Origin: Pseudomonadota bacterium
GTDB taxonomy: Bacteria; Pseudomonadota; Gammaproteobacteria; Burkholderiales; Burkholderiaceae_C
Assembly: GCA_021816585.1 (NCBI GenBank)
Contig: JAKAXL010000001.1
Span: 186,001-250,000, forward strand
Length of the DNA: 64,000 nucleotides
Direction of reading: 5' to 3'
Under the pieces are notes generated by a model. That model had not been told where the DNA came from. It saw nothing but the letters and a program-made list of their open reading frames with translations, and did no database searches. Positions within the stretch are counted from its first letter, which is position 1, and each line of letters starts with the position of its first letter. Shown in pieces: positions 18,654-29,537 of the stretch. Position numbers and translations under genes: made by a program.

Positions 18654-20015
18654 TCAGGGCCTGGCGCCGAGCGCCTTGACGTAGGCCTCGGGATGGTCGG
18701 GGTCGAAATGCCGGCCGAGGATCTCGTAGGACTGCATGTCCCGTGCGGGCGCGGGCATTCCCAGGCGGCGCATCGCGTTGCGCGCGTCGGTGGCGCGGAA
18801 CACCCGCTCGGCGATGCTGCGGTAGCCGGAGTCGCGGTGCAGATAGCCCCAGCGCCGCATCTCGACCAGGATCCACATCGCCATCGACGGCCACGGGAAG
18901 GGCTGGAAGCCGATGCGATCGGGCACGGTGCGCACATGGCCCAGCCCGTCGGCGAAGGTGCCGGTGAGCACCTGCTTGACGACGATCTTCGGCTGGTTGA
19001 GGTACTTGGGCTGCGCCAGCGTGTCGACGATGGCGTCGCGGTTGGCCGGCACGTTGAGGTACTGCGCCGAGCGCAGCATGGCGCGCAGCAGCGCGGCGTA
19101 GGTGTTCGGATTCTCGTGCGCGAAAGACTCCGGCATGGCGAAGGTGCAGCAGGGGTGGCCCTTCCAGAGGTCGACGCTCAGGGTCTGGATGAAGCCGATG
19201 CCTTCGTAGACCGCGCGCTGGTTGAAGGGCTCGGCGACGATGAATCCGTCGAGGTTGTCGCCCGCCAGGTTGGCCAGCATGTCGGGTGGCGCCATCACGC
19301 GAAGCTGCACGTCGCGGTCGGGGTCCAGCCCATGCGCGGCCAGGTACTCGCGCAGCAGGAAGTTGTGGATCGAATAGTCGAAGGGAATGGCCAGCCGGAA
19401 GCCCTTCCACTGCGAGGGATCGCGGCGTTCCTTGTGGCGCATGGCCAGCGTGATGGCGCTGCCGCCGACGTTGTCCATCAGCGCGGCCATCGTCGGCGAG
19501 GCCGTCGAGCCGGCGCCCAGACTGATGGCCAGGGGCATCGGCGCGAGCATCTGCGCGGCGTCGAAGTCGCGGTTCACCGTCTTGTCGCGCACCAGCGCCC
19601 AGCCCGGCGTCTTCAGCACTTCGACGTTCAGCCCGGATTGCTCGAAGTAGCCGTTCTCCTGGGCGATCAGGATCGGGCTGGCGCAGGTGATCGGCAGGTA
19701 GCCGATTTTCAGGCGGGTCTTCTCGAGTGCCCCGGCGGGCTCGGCGGCCAGCGCCTCGAGCATGCCGAAGGGGATGCACTCGGCCACGGCGCCCATCGCC
19801 GCGCTGCGGCCGACCGCGCGCAGGAAGGCGCGGCGCTGGCTGTCACGGGGGAACATCGCGCGCATCACCGCGGTCTGCAGCATGCGGCGGGTGTCGTCGG
19901 CGGGCTCCCCGGCCTGCCGCGTGCAGGCGACGTGCTCGGCCTGGTCGGCGTGGCGTCCGCAACTGCAGGTGCCGAGGCGGACCTCGGGATCGAAGGGGTC
20001 GACAGGCTGGCTCAT
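18654..20015 (-). CDS. CmpA/NrtA-family ABC transporter substrate-binding protein with Cys-rich N-terminal extension and Tat-like signal
   Basis: MSQPVDPFDPEVRLGTCSCGRHADQAEHVACTR...SQRRAFLRAVGRSAAMGAV...LKIGYLPITCASPILIAQENGYFEQSGLNVEVLKTPGWALVRDK; start trimmed from ORF 18654..21605. Confidence 0.9.
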   Translation of the reverse strand: MSQPVDPFDPEVRLGTCSCGRHADQAEHVACTRQAGEPADDTRRMLQTAVMRAMFPRDSQRRAFLRAVGRSAAMGAVAECIPFGMLEALAAEPAGALEKTRLKIGYLPITCASPILIAQENGYFEQSGLNVEVLKTPGWALVRDKTVNRDFDAAQMLAPMPLAISLGAGSTASPTMAALMDNVGGSAITLAMRHKERRDPSQWKGFRLAIPFDYSIHNFLLREYLAAHGLDPDRDVQLRVMAPPDMLANLAGDNLDGFIVAEPFNQRAVYEGIGFIQTLSVDLWKGHPCCTFAMPESFAHENPNTYAALLRAMLRSAQYLNVPANRDAIVDTLAQPKYLNQPKIVVKQVLTGTFADGLGHVRTVPDRIGFQPFPWPSMAMWILVEMRRWGYLHRDSGYRSIAERVFRATDARNAMRRLGMPAPARDMQSYEILGRHFDPDHPEAYVKALGARP

Positions 20016-20053
20016 GGCGGGCTCCGGTAGGGCGGGCGGTGGTAGCGGGGGAT

Positions 20054-20245
20054 TCAGAACACCAGGGGTTCGAAGTCGGCCTTGGTCACGCCGCATTCGG
20101 GGCAGTACCAGTCGTCGGGGATGTCGGCGAACGCGGTGCCCGGGGCGATCCCGTGCTCGGGCGCGCCGGTCTCGACGTCGTAGATCCAGTTGCACACGGT
20201 GCAGATCCACTGTGTCTGCAGGACTTCGGGGCTTGCGGCTTGCAT
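20054..20245 (-). CDS. rubredoxin
   Basis: WICTVCNWIYDVETGAPEHGIAPGTAFADIPDDWYCPECGVTKADFEPL: two CxxC knuckles. Confidence 0.96.
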   Translation of the reverse strand: MQAASPEVLQTQWICTVCNWIYDVETGAPEHGIAPGTAFADIPDDWYCPECGVTKADFEPLVF

Positions 20246-20263
20246 GGCGGTCTCCGGGGCGGT

Positions 20264-21451
20264 TCAGGTGCGGGCCGGCGCTTCCAGGCGCGCGATCTCC
20301 CAGCGCAGGTGCTTGGTCGCGGGGGTGACGATGGCGATGAACCAGGCCTCGCGCAGGCGGCGCTGCGCGGCGTTGCGCACGAGGTAGCCCTTGGCTCCCT
20401 GGTGCAGCATGGCCGCGCCGGCCGCGCGCAGACCGAGCTCGCCGCCGGCCAGGCGCAGCCGCAGCACGTCCAGGATGGGTGCAGGGCGCCCCGGATCGTC
20501 CAGCGCGTCGGCCAGCGCGTAGCTGGCGTCGCGGGCCTCGCGCAAGGCCGTCGCGATGTCGTCGACCTGGTCGTCGAGCAGCCGGTTGACATGCGAATGC
20601 GTGCGGTTGGCCTGCGCCATCAGGTCGGTGCAGGCCTCGATCAGGCCCAGGCCCATGCCCATCTGGGCGTGGATCATGCCGGGCTTGATGCGGGCCAGGT
20701 AATCGGCCGACTGGCTGACATGGGCCAGCACCATGGCGTCGGGCACGAAGTAGTCCTTGAAGTGGCAGGCCAGGGTGCGCGTGCCGTCGAGTCCGATGAA
20801 GTGCGCGCAGTCGACCAGCTTGATGCCCTCGTGGGCGCAGTCGATCAGGAAAAAGCCCAGCCCCAGGCTTTGCCCCTGCTCGTCGCGGACCGGGCATCCG
20901 GTGGTGAACACGTGGTCGGCGCCGAGGTTGGAGACCCAGGGCAGCACGCCCTGGATGCGATAGCCGCCGTCGACGCGGCGCGCCGACAGGCGGTACTCCT
21001 CGATGGTGTCGCAGGACTTCATGGTGTTGGACAGCCCGCTGCCGGCCAGCAGCTCGCCGCGCACGATGCGCGGCAGGTAGCTGCGCTTGAGGCCCTCGTT
21101 CGCGCTGAGTTCGAGGTAGCGGGCGCAGGCCGTCTGGCACCAGACCAAGAACCCCGTCGACACGCAGTGCCGCGAGACCTCCTCCATGACCCGGATCACA
21201 TGGTGCAGGCCACGGCCGTTGCCGCCGTGCGCGGGCGAGGCCGCGCCGCGGAAGCCGCCCCGGGCGCCGAGTTCGCGCAGGAAGGCTTCGGGGTATTCGG
21301 CCTTCAGGTCGACGTCGAGGACCTTCGGGGCCAGCACCTTGGCGACCAGCTCGCGCACGGTGTCGAGCGCATCGTCGTGTTCGCCGGCATCGGCCCCGGG
21401 GTCGCGCAGCGTCGAGGCGGATGCGGTCGCGACCAGCGCGGAAGGGATCAT
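20264..21451 (-). CDS. acyl-CoA dehydrogenase-fold flavoprotein (substrate unknown)
   Basis: MIPSALVATASASTLRDPG...; GGNGRGLHHVIRVMEEVSRHCVSTGFLVWCQT; acyl-CoA DH middle domain GYRIQGVLPWVSNLGADH. Canonical C-terminal catalytic-Glu motif (YEGT) not evident. Confidence 0.82.
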   Translation of the reverse strand: MIPSALVATASASTLRDPGADAGEHDDALDTVRELVAKVLAPKVLDVDLKAEYPEAFLRELGARGGFRGAASPAHGGNGRGLHHVIRVMEEVSRHCVSTGFLVWCQTACARYLELSANEGLKRSYLPRIVRGELLAGSGLSNTMKSCDTIEEYRLSARRVDGGYRIQGVLPWVSNLGADHVFTTGCPVRDEQGQSLGLGFFLIDCAHEGIKLVDCAHFIGLDGTRTLACHFKDYFVPDAMVLAHVSQSADYLARIKPGMIHAQMGMGLGLIEACTDLMAQANRTHSHVNRLLDDQVDDIATALREARDASYALADALDDPGRPAPILDVLRLRLAGGELGLRAAGAAMLHQGAKGYLVRNAAQRRLREAWFIAIVTPATKHLRWEIARLEAPART

Positions 21452-21504
21452 GGAAGGCTCCTGAGGGATGAAGACTCGGCGTCGCCGCCGTCGCCCCTCG
21501 ACCT

Positions 21505-21519
21505 GCAATCGCCGTGCCA
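21505..21519 (-). promoter_or_regulatory. sigma54 (-24/-12) promoter driving the 21451->14574 operon
   Basis: Minus strand TGGCAC-GGCGA-TTGC(A): exact GG-N10-GC spacing and consensus, 53 nt upstream of the ATG at 21451, directly downstream of a sigma54 activator gene. Confidence 0.8.
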
Positions 21520-21608
21520 GCTGCGTGCGTTCGCCGTGGTGTCAGGCGTACTGCCGGCGCGCCGCACCCCGCACGGGCACGCGGCACGACCGATGGTTCC
21601 CACAATGT

Positions 21609-23234
<1,626 letters not shown>

Positions 23235-23473
23235 GGCTCGGGTCCTGTGCAGCGGGGCACTGCGTGCCAATCAGGCCAGCAAGTTCGGTGCCCGGGCTCC
23301 CGGAGGTGGATGGGGCTTGCGACGCTGCCCGAGCACGCACCAGGGCTGGGCGTCGGCCGCGGCGCCCGCACTGCAATGGAGCCCGCGCCGCGGCGCCGAC
23401 CTAGGGAAACATCGTATTTGCACGATGCTTTGGACAATCTAGGATTTGATCAAAAATCAATTCCGAAGCCGCC

Positions 23474-24190
23474 ATGACCTCGACGCCCCAATCGCTGCGT
23501 GACGCCATCCCGAGCGCCGACCCGGCCTTGTCGCCGCTTCAGCGCGTCGAGGACTACGTGTTCGACCGCCTGTTGACCATGATCGCCAGGGGCGAACTGC
23601 TGCCCGGGGCGCGTCTGGTCGTGGCCGACCTCACGGCAGGCTTCGGGGTCAGCGCCACGCCGGTGCGCATGGCCATCTCGCGGCTGCACCAGGTCGGCCT
23701 GGTCGAGACCATCCCGCACCGCGGCGCACGCGTGGCGCGCATTTCGGTGGGGGAGATCCACGAGCTCTACGAAGTGCGTCGCATCCTCGAAGGGGCGGCC
23801 GCGCGCATCGCCGCCTGCAACATCGACGCCGACGGCATTGCCCGCCTCGAGGCCATCTGGCAGGTGTTCCGGCAGGCCGTGGATGCCGACGACGTGCATG
23901 GCGCCTACCAGGCCGACGTGGACTTTTTCGCGGTGTTCCATTCCTTCGCGAACAACAAGACCCTGCTGGCGACGATCCACGACATCCATCGACGCCTGCG
24001 TCTGTACAAGATGCTCTGGCTGTCCGCCGCGATCCATCGCAAGGACGAGCTGCAAAAGCTCAAGCCGGCGCTGCTCGATGCCTGCAGGGCCCGCTCTGCA
24101 GGCGCCGCGGAGTCCGCGACGCGTGCCTTCCTGACGCGCGCGGAACGTCAACTCGTGGAACTGGTGCAGGCGACGATGCAGTCGCCGTAG
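23474..24190 (+). CDS. GntR family (FCD-type) transcriptional regulator
   Basis: VEDYVFDRLLTMIARGELLPGARLVVADLTAGFGVSATPVRMAISRLHQVGLV wHTH + helical FCD-like effector domain. Confidence 0.9.
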   Translation: MTSTPQSLRDAIPSADPALSPLQRVEDYVFDRLLTMIARGELLPGARLVVADLTAGFGVSATPVRMAISRLHQVGLVETIPHRGARVARISVGEIHELYEVRRILEGAAARIAACNIDADGIARLEAIWQVFRQAVDADDVHGAYQADVDFFAVFHSFANNKTLLATIHDIHRRLRLYKMLWLSAAIHRKDELQKLKPALLDACRARSAGAAESATRAFLTRAERQLVELVQATMQSP

Positions 24191-24204
24191 GTTCCCGACC
24201 AACC

Positions 24205-25095
24205 ATGGAGTTCGTGATGAAGACGGAGGAGTTCATGAAAACATGCGTCGGCTGCGTCGCCGCCCTGATGCTCGCCGCGGCGGCGGTCTCGGTTCCGGCC
24301 GACGCCGCGACATCGTCGCCCCAGGCACTGCAGCTCGTGCACCCGGGCTACCTGACCTTCGCGGTGTCCTATGCCGATCCGCCGCAGGATTTCCTGAAGT
24401 CCGGCAAGCCCTCGGGCTTCGACGTCGACCTCGCCAAGGCCCTGGCCGCCAGGCTCGACCTGAAGCCGCGCTTCGTCAACTTCGCCTTCGCCGGAATCTT
24501 CCCGGCGCTGCTCGCGCACAAGGTCGACGCGGCGATCTCCGGAATCGGCGTGACCCCGGAGCGCGAGAAGGTCTATGACTACGTGCCCTACATCATCGGC
24601 GGCCAGCGCATGATGGCGGCCAACTCCTTCCCGACCACCTTCAAGACCGACCTGGGGCTGTGCGGCTATCACGTGGCCACCGTCGAGGGCTCGGTCGAGT
24701 ATGGCGACCTGACGCACTGGAGCGCCAAGTGCCCGGACGGCAAGAAGATCCGCATCTCCGTCTACCCGAGCTTCGCCGAGGACCTGGAGCAGCTCGCGAA
24801 GGGTTCGGTGCAGGTGATCGACATCGACTGGCCGGTCTCCGCCTACTTCCTGCAGAAGTTCCCGGGGCGCTTCAAGGCCGTCAGCACCATCGTCTCGGGC
24901 CTGGGCCCCGACACCCCGCCGAACCGCGAGGGCATCCTGCTGCGCAAGGACGAGGTCCCGCTGCAGACGGCGCTGAGCCATGCCCTGGGAGACCTGCAGA
25001 AGTCGGGTGAATACACGAAGCTTCTGCACAAGTGGAACCTGAAGTCGGGTGACATCCGCACCTACGACAAGTATCTGTCGAACAAGGCCGGGTGA
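24205..25095 (+). CDS. polar amino-acid ABC transporter substrate-binding protein
   Basis: Signal peptide; LTFAVSYADPPQDFLKSGKPSGFDVDLAKALAARLDLKPRFVNFAFAGIFPALLAHKVDAAISGIGVTPER. Confidence 0.92.
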   Translation: MEFVMKTEEFMKTCVGCVAALMLAAAAVSVPADAATSSPQALQLVHPGYLTFAVSYADPPQDFLKSGKPSGFDVDLAKALAARLDLKPRFVNFAFAGIFPALLAHKVDAAISGIGVTPEREKVYDYVPYIIGGQRMMAANSFPTTFKTDLGLCGYHVATVEGSVEYGDLTHWSAKCPDGKKIRISVYPSFAEDLEQLAKGSVQVIDIDWPVSAYFLQKFPGRFKAVSTIVSGLGPDTPPNREGILLRKDEVPLQTALSHALGDLQKSGEYTKLLHKWNLKSGDIRTYDKYLSNKAG

Positions 25096-25107
25096 TCGGA
25101 GCGCGAC

Positions 25108-25810
25108 ATGGAATCCTTCGACTGGCGCGTCTTCTACCACCTGCTGTGGTCCACCGACTTTCTGCGCCCGTTGGGGATCACCTTGTTCGCGACGGTGGCC
25201 TCGATGGTGCTGGGCAGCCTGTTCGGGCTGCTCGGCGCCCTCGGGTCGCTCAGCCCGGTGTCCTCGCTGCGAGGCGCGACCCGCATCTACACCTGGATCT
25301 TCCGGGGCATTCCGACGCTGGTGCAGATCGTGTTCTGGTACGACGCGCTGCCGGAACTGACCCACGGCCTGATCAACCTGTCGCCGTTGTGGGCCGGCGT
25401 GCTGGCGCTGGGGGTCAACGAGGGCGCCTACATGACCGAGATCATCCGCGCCGGCTTCCTGTCGGTGGACGAGGGGCAGCACGAGGCCGCGAAGGCGGTG
25501 GGCATGCCGGCGCGCATGCGCCTGTTCACGATCACCCTGCCGCAGGCGATGCGCCTGATCATCCCCCCGACCGGCAACCAGGTCATCAACATGCTGAAGA
25601 ACACCTCGCTGCTGTTCGCGATCGCGGTGCCCGAGATCTTCGCCACCGGCATGAACATCTACAGCGAGAACTTCCGCTACTTCGAGGTCATCGCGACCAT
25701 GAGCATCCTGTACCTGCTGCTGTCCAGCGTCGTCACCCTCGTCGTGAAGGCCGTGGAGAACCGTTACTCGATCGACCACGCGATCCGGCGCTCGGCAAGG
25801 AGAGCCCTCC

Positions 25811-25821
<11 letters not shown>
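25108..25821 (+). CDS. amino-acid ABC transporter permease
   Basis: HisM-type: RGIPTLVQIVFWYDALPEL; EGAYMTEIIRAGFLSVDEGQHEAAKAVGM. Confidence 0.93.
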
Positions 25822-26614
<793 letters not shown>

Positions 26615-26652
26615 GGTGCGCGCAGCACGAGAGCAAGGAGCCTGAACAGAAC

Positions 26653-28110
26653 ATGAGTCGCGGTGACCAACTGGCGAGCGCCACACCGGCGTCGGAGAAG
26701 TGGCCGAGGGGAAAGGTTCCCTTCTGGGTCGGCGAGGCCTTCGCGCAGGATCCGCGGTGGACCCCGCAGGCCCCGCTGAGCGGGCAGCAGCAGGCCGACG
26801 TGGCCATCGTCGGCGGCGGATTCACGGGGCTGTGGGCCGCGCTGGCGCTGCGCCAGAGGCGGCCGCAGGCGCGCATCGTCGTGCTCGAGGCGCAGTTCTG
26901 CGCAGCGGGAGCCAGCGGCATGAACGGCGGCTTCTCGCACGGCTACTGGGACGCGCTTCCGCGCCTGCTGCAGGACTTCGGCGAGGCCGACGCGCTGGCG
27001 ATCGCCGAGGCGGGCTCCGAGGCGCAGCGGCAGATCGAGCGCTTCTGCTCCGAGCATGCGCCGCAGGCCCGGTTCAGCGCCGGAGGCCGCGTCAAGCTCG
27101 CGAGCAGCGCGCGCCAGCTCGAGCGTTTCGACGAGTATTTCCGCATCGCGCGCGTCTACGGGCTCGGCGACCGGATCCGCGCCGCCGATCCGCGCGAGAT
27201 CGCCGGCTACTGCAGGCTGCCGTCCGTCGTCGGCGGGATTCATTTCGCCGAGACCGCCACCGTGCAGCCGGCGCAGCTGGTGCTCGCCTTGCGCCGCGAG
27301 GCGCTGCGGCGCGGAGTGCGCATCCACGAGGCCAGCCCGGTGCGGGGCGTGCAGGAGGCCCGGGACGGCTACGTGGTGCAAACGACGGCCGGCAGCGTGC
27401 TGGCCGGCGACGTCGTGCTGGCGTCGAACGCCAGCCTGGCCACGCATCCGCTGCTCAGGCGCAAGTTGACAAACTTCTCCAGCTACGTGCTGGCGACGCG
27501 GCCGATTCCCGACAAGCTGCGGCAGATGGGCTGGAACTCGGACATCGGCTTCTCGACCGCCAAGATGTTCCTCAACTGGTTTCGCAAGACCCCGGACCAG
27601 CGCATCGTGTTCGGCACCGGCGGCGGTCCCATCGGCTTCAACGGAGCGTCGAGCGGCGCGCTGCTGCAGCACCCGGGCACCTATCGCAAACTGCTCGGGG
27701 ACTTCCTGCAGATGTTCCCGCAATGCACGGCCTCGGACATCGCGTGCGACTGGGCGGGGGCGGTCGAGCTGTCCACCGACCGGCTGCCGTTCTTCGGCAC
27801 GCTGCCGGGAACCCGCATCCACTATGGCTGCGGCTATTCGGGCCATGGCGTGAACGCGACCTGGATCGGCGGGCGCATCCTTGCCGAGCTCGTCACCGGC
27901 GACGCGGCCGAGTGGAGCCGGCTGCCCTTTCACACGCGCGCCGTAGCCGACTGGCCCCGCGAGCCGTTTCGCTATCTCGGCGGCCGCCTGTTCCGTTCGG
28001 GGCTGATGGCCTACGAGGACGCGCTGGAGGCGGGCAGGGCGCCCTCGCTGTACGCGTCGCTGGTGCAGCGGCTGTCGAGCATCGGGCCCGTGCGCCTGGG
28101 TGCGCGCTGA
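26653..28110 (+). CDS. DAO-family FAD-dependent oxidoreductase (gamma-glutamylputrescine oxidase-like)
   Basis: DVAIVGGGFTGLWAALALRQRRPQARIVVLEAQFCAAGASGMNGGF; C-terminal YGCGYSGHGVN. Confidence 0.88.
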   Translation: MSRGDQLASATPASEKWPRGKVPFWVGEAFAQDPRWTPQAPLSGQQQADVAIVGGGFTGLWAALALRQRRPQARIVVLEAQFCAAGASGMNGGFSHGYWDALPRLLQDFGEADALAIAEAGSEAQRQIERFCSEHAPQARFSAGGRVKLASSARQLERFDEYFRIARVYGLGDRIRAADPREIAGYCRLPSVVGGIHFAETATVQPAQLVLALRREALRRGVRIHEASPVRGVQEARDGYVVQTTAGSVLAGDVVLASNASLATHPLLRRKLTNFSSYVLATRPIPDKLRQMGWNSDIGFSTAKMFLNWFRKTPDQRIVFGTGGGPIGFNGASSGALLQHPGTYRKLLGDFLQMFPQCTASDIACDWAGAVELSTDRLPFFGTLPGTRIHYGCGYSGHGVNATWIGGRILAELVTGDAAEWSRLPFHTRAVADWPREPFRYLGGRLFRSGLMAYEDALEAGRAPSLYASLVQRLSSIGPVRLGAR

Positions 28111-28126
28111 TCCGGCGCTGCGCGAT

Positions 28127-29374
28127 ATGTCCGGCAAGCATGTGGTGGTCCTGGGCGCCGGCGTCGCCGGCCTGAGTACGGCGCTGTACCTGCGCCGCGA
28201 AGGCCTCTCGGTGACGGTGCTGGATCCGCTGCCGGCAGGCAGCGGCGCCTCGTTCGGCAACGCCGGGATGATCAGTCCGGACAGCGTCGTGCCGATCGCC
28301 CTGCCGGGCATGCTGCGCAAGGTTCCGCACTGGCTGCTCGACCCGATGGGGCCGCTGCGTGTGAACACGCGCCACCTGCCGCGGGCGCTGCCATGGCTGC
28401 TGCGCTGGATCCGCTGCGGCACCATGCCGCGCGCCACCCGGACTTCCGACGCGCTGGCCGCACTGCATCGGCATAGCTTCGCATGCTGGGCGGAGTTGCT
28501 GGGTCCGTCGGGCATGGACGAGTTCATTCGCCGGCAGGGCCAGATCCATGTCTGGGAGAGCCATCGCGTGTCGGCGGCGGAGCAGGCCGAGCGCCGGCTT
28601 CGCGAACGCCACGGCGTGCGCAGCCAGGTGCTGGACGCGCAGCAGCTGCGCCGCATGTTTCCCGGGATCGCGAACTCCGTGGTGCGCGGCCTGCTGCTGC
28701 CTGACAACGGGCATACGATCGACTCGAGTCGCCTCGTGCAGCGCCTGGGCGAGCTGTTGCGGGCCGCGGGCGGGCGCATCGTCGCCGAGCGCGCGCTGAA
28801 GCTGGTTCCCACGGAGTCCGGGCGCTGGACGGTGCTGAGCCACGTCGACAACCACGCGGCGGACAGCGTCGTCGTCGCCACCGGCGCCGCCGCGCCGGAC
28901 CTGCTGCGCCCGCTGCGCCTGCGCCTGCCGCTGGCGGCGGAGCGCGGCTACCACATCGCACTGTGCGACGCGCGGCTGCAGCTCGAGCGCCCCATCGTGT
29001 TCAAGAGCCGCGGCGTGGCGATGAGCCCGAACGGCGGGGGCCTGCGGGTCAGCGGCACGGTCGAGATCGACGCCCACGACGCGCCGCCCGACGAGCGCCG
29101 CGCGCGCTACCTGGAGAACCATCTGCGGCAGGCCTTTCCGGACGCCGGCGGAGCGGTCTCGCGCCTGTGGATGGGCAGCCGCCCCAGCACGCCCGACAGC
29201 CTGCCGCTGCTCGGCGCGGTCGCCGCCCATCCCGGGCTGTTCCTGTGCGTGGGGCACGGCCACTTCGGCATGACCGGAGGCCCGCCGAGCGCGCGTCTGG
29301 TGGCCGCCGCGGTCACTGGAAAGCCCCCGATCATCGACCCGACCCCGTATTCGATCGCGCGCCCGGGGCGCTGA
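28127..29374 (+). CDS. DadA-like D-amino-acid dehydrogenase
   Basis: MSGKHVVVLGAGVAGLSTALYLRREGLSVTVLDPLPAGSGASFGNAGMISPDSVVPIALPGML; LFLCVGHGHFGMTGGPPSARLVA. Confidence 0.9.
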   Translation: MSGKHVVVLGAGVAGLSTALYLRREGLSVTVLDPLPAGSGASFGNAGMISPDSVVPIALPGMLRKVPHWLLDPMGPLRVNTRHLPRALPWLLRWIRCGTMPRATRTSDALAALHRHSFACWAELLGPSGMDEFIRRQGQIHVWESHRVSAAEQAERRLRERHGVRSQVLDAQQLRRMFPGIANSVVRGLLLPDNGHTIDSSRLVQRLGELLRAAGGRIVAERALKLVPTESGRWTVLSHVDNHAADSVVVATGAAAPDLLRPLRLRLPLAAERGYHIALCDARLQLERPIVFKSRGVAMSPNGGGLRVSGTVEIDAHDAPPDERRARYLENHLRQAFPDAGGAVSRLWMGSRPSTPDSLPLLGAVAAHPGLFLCVGHGHFGMTGGPPSARLVAAAVTGKPPIIDPTPYSIARPGR

Positions 29375-29537
29375 GTTTTCTCCCGTCCGATCCATAGATG
29401 CCATCGATGGAAATGACCTGCTCTGTCTATTTGATTGACATAGCAGGCATGGGCTACATTGGCCTCAAAACCCGCTGCAACGGGCCGCGAAGGGCGACGC
29501 AGCGAGGCATCGAACAAGATCATGAGGAGACGACGCG

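Noticed and set aside
18654-21605. 983-aa minus ORF as one giant protein
   Set aside because: Only the C-terminal ~454 aa (from 20015) are protein-like; the N-terminal half is out-of-frame read-through over rubredoxin and the ACAD-fold gene.
29435-29460. TTGACA...TACATT as a sigma70 promoter for CobW
   Set aside because: Spacer is only 14 nt; the alternative TTGATT-N18-TACATT is possible but weak, so no promoter feature was called.
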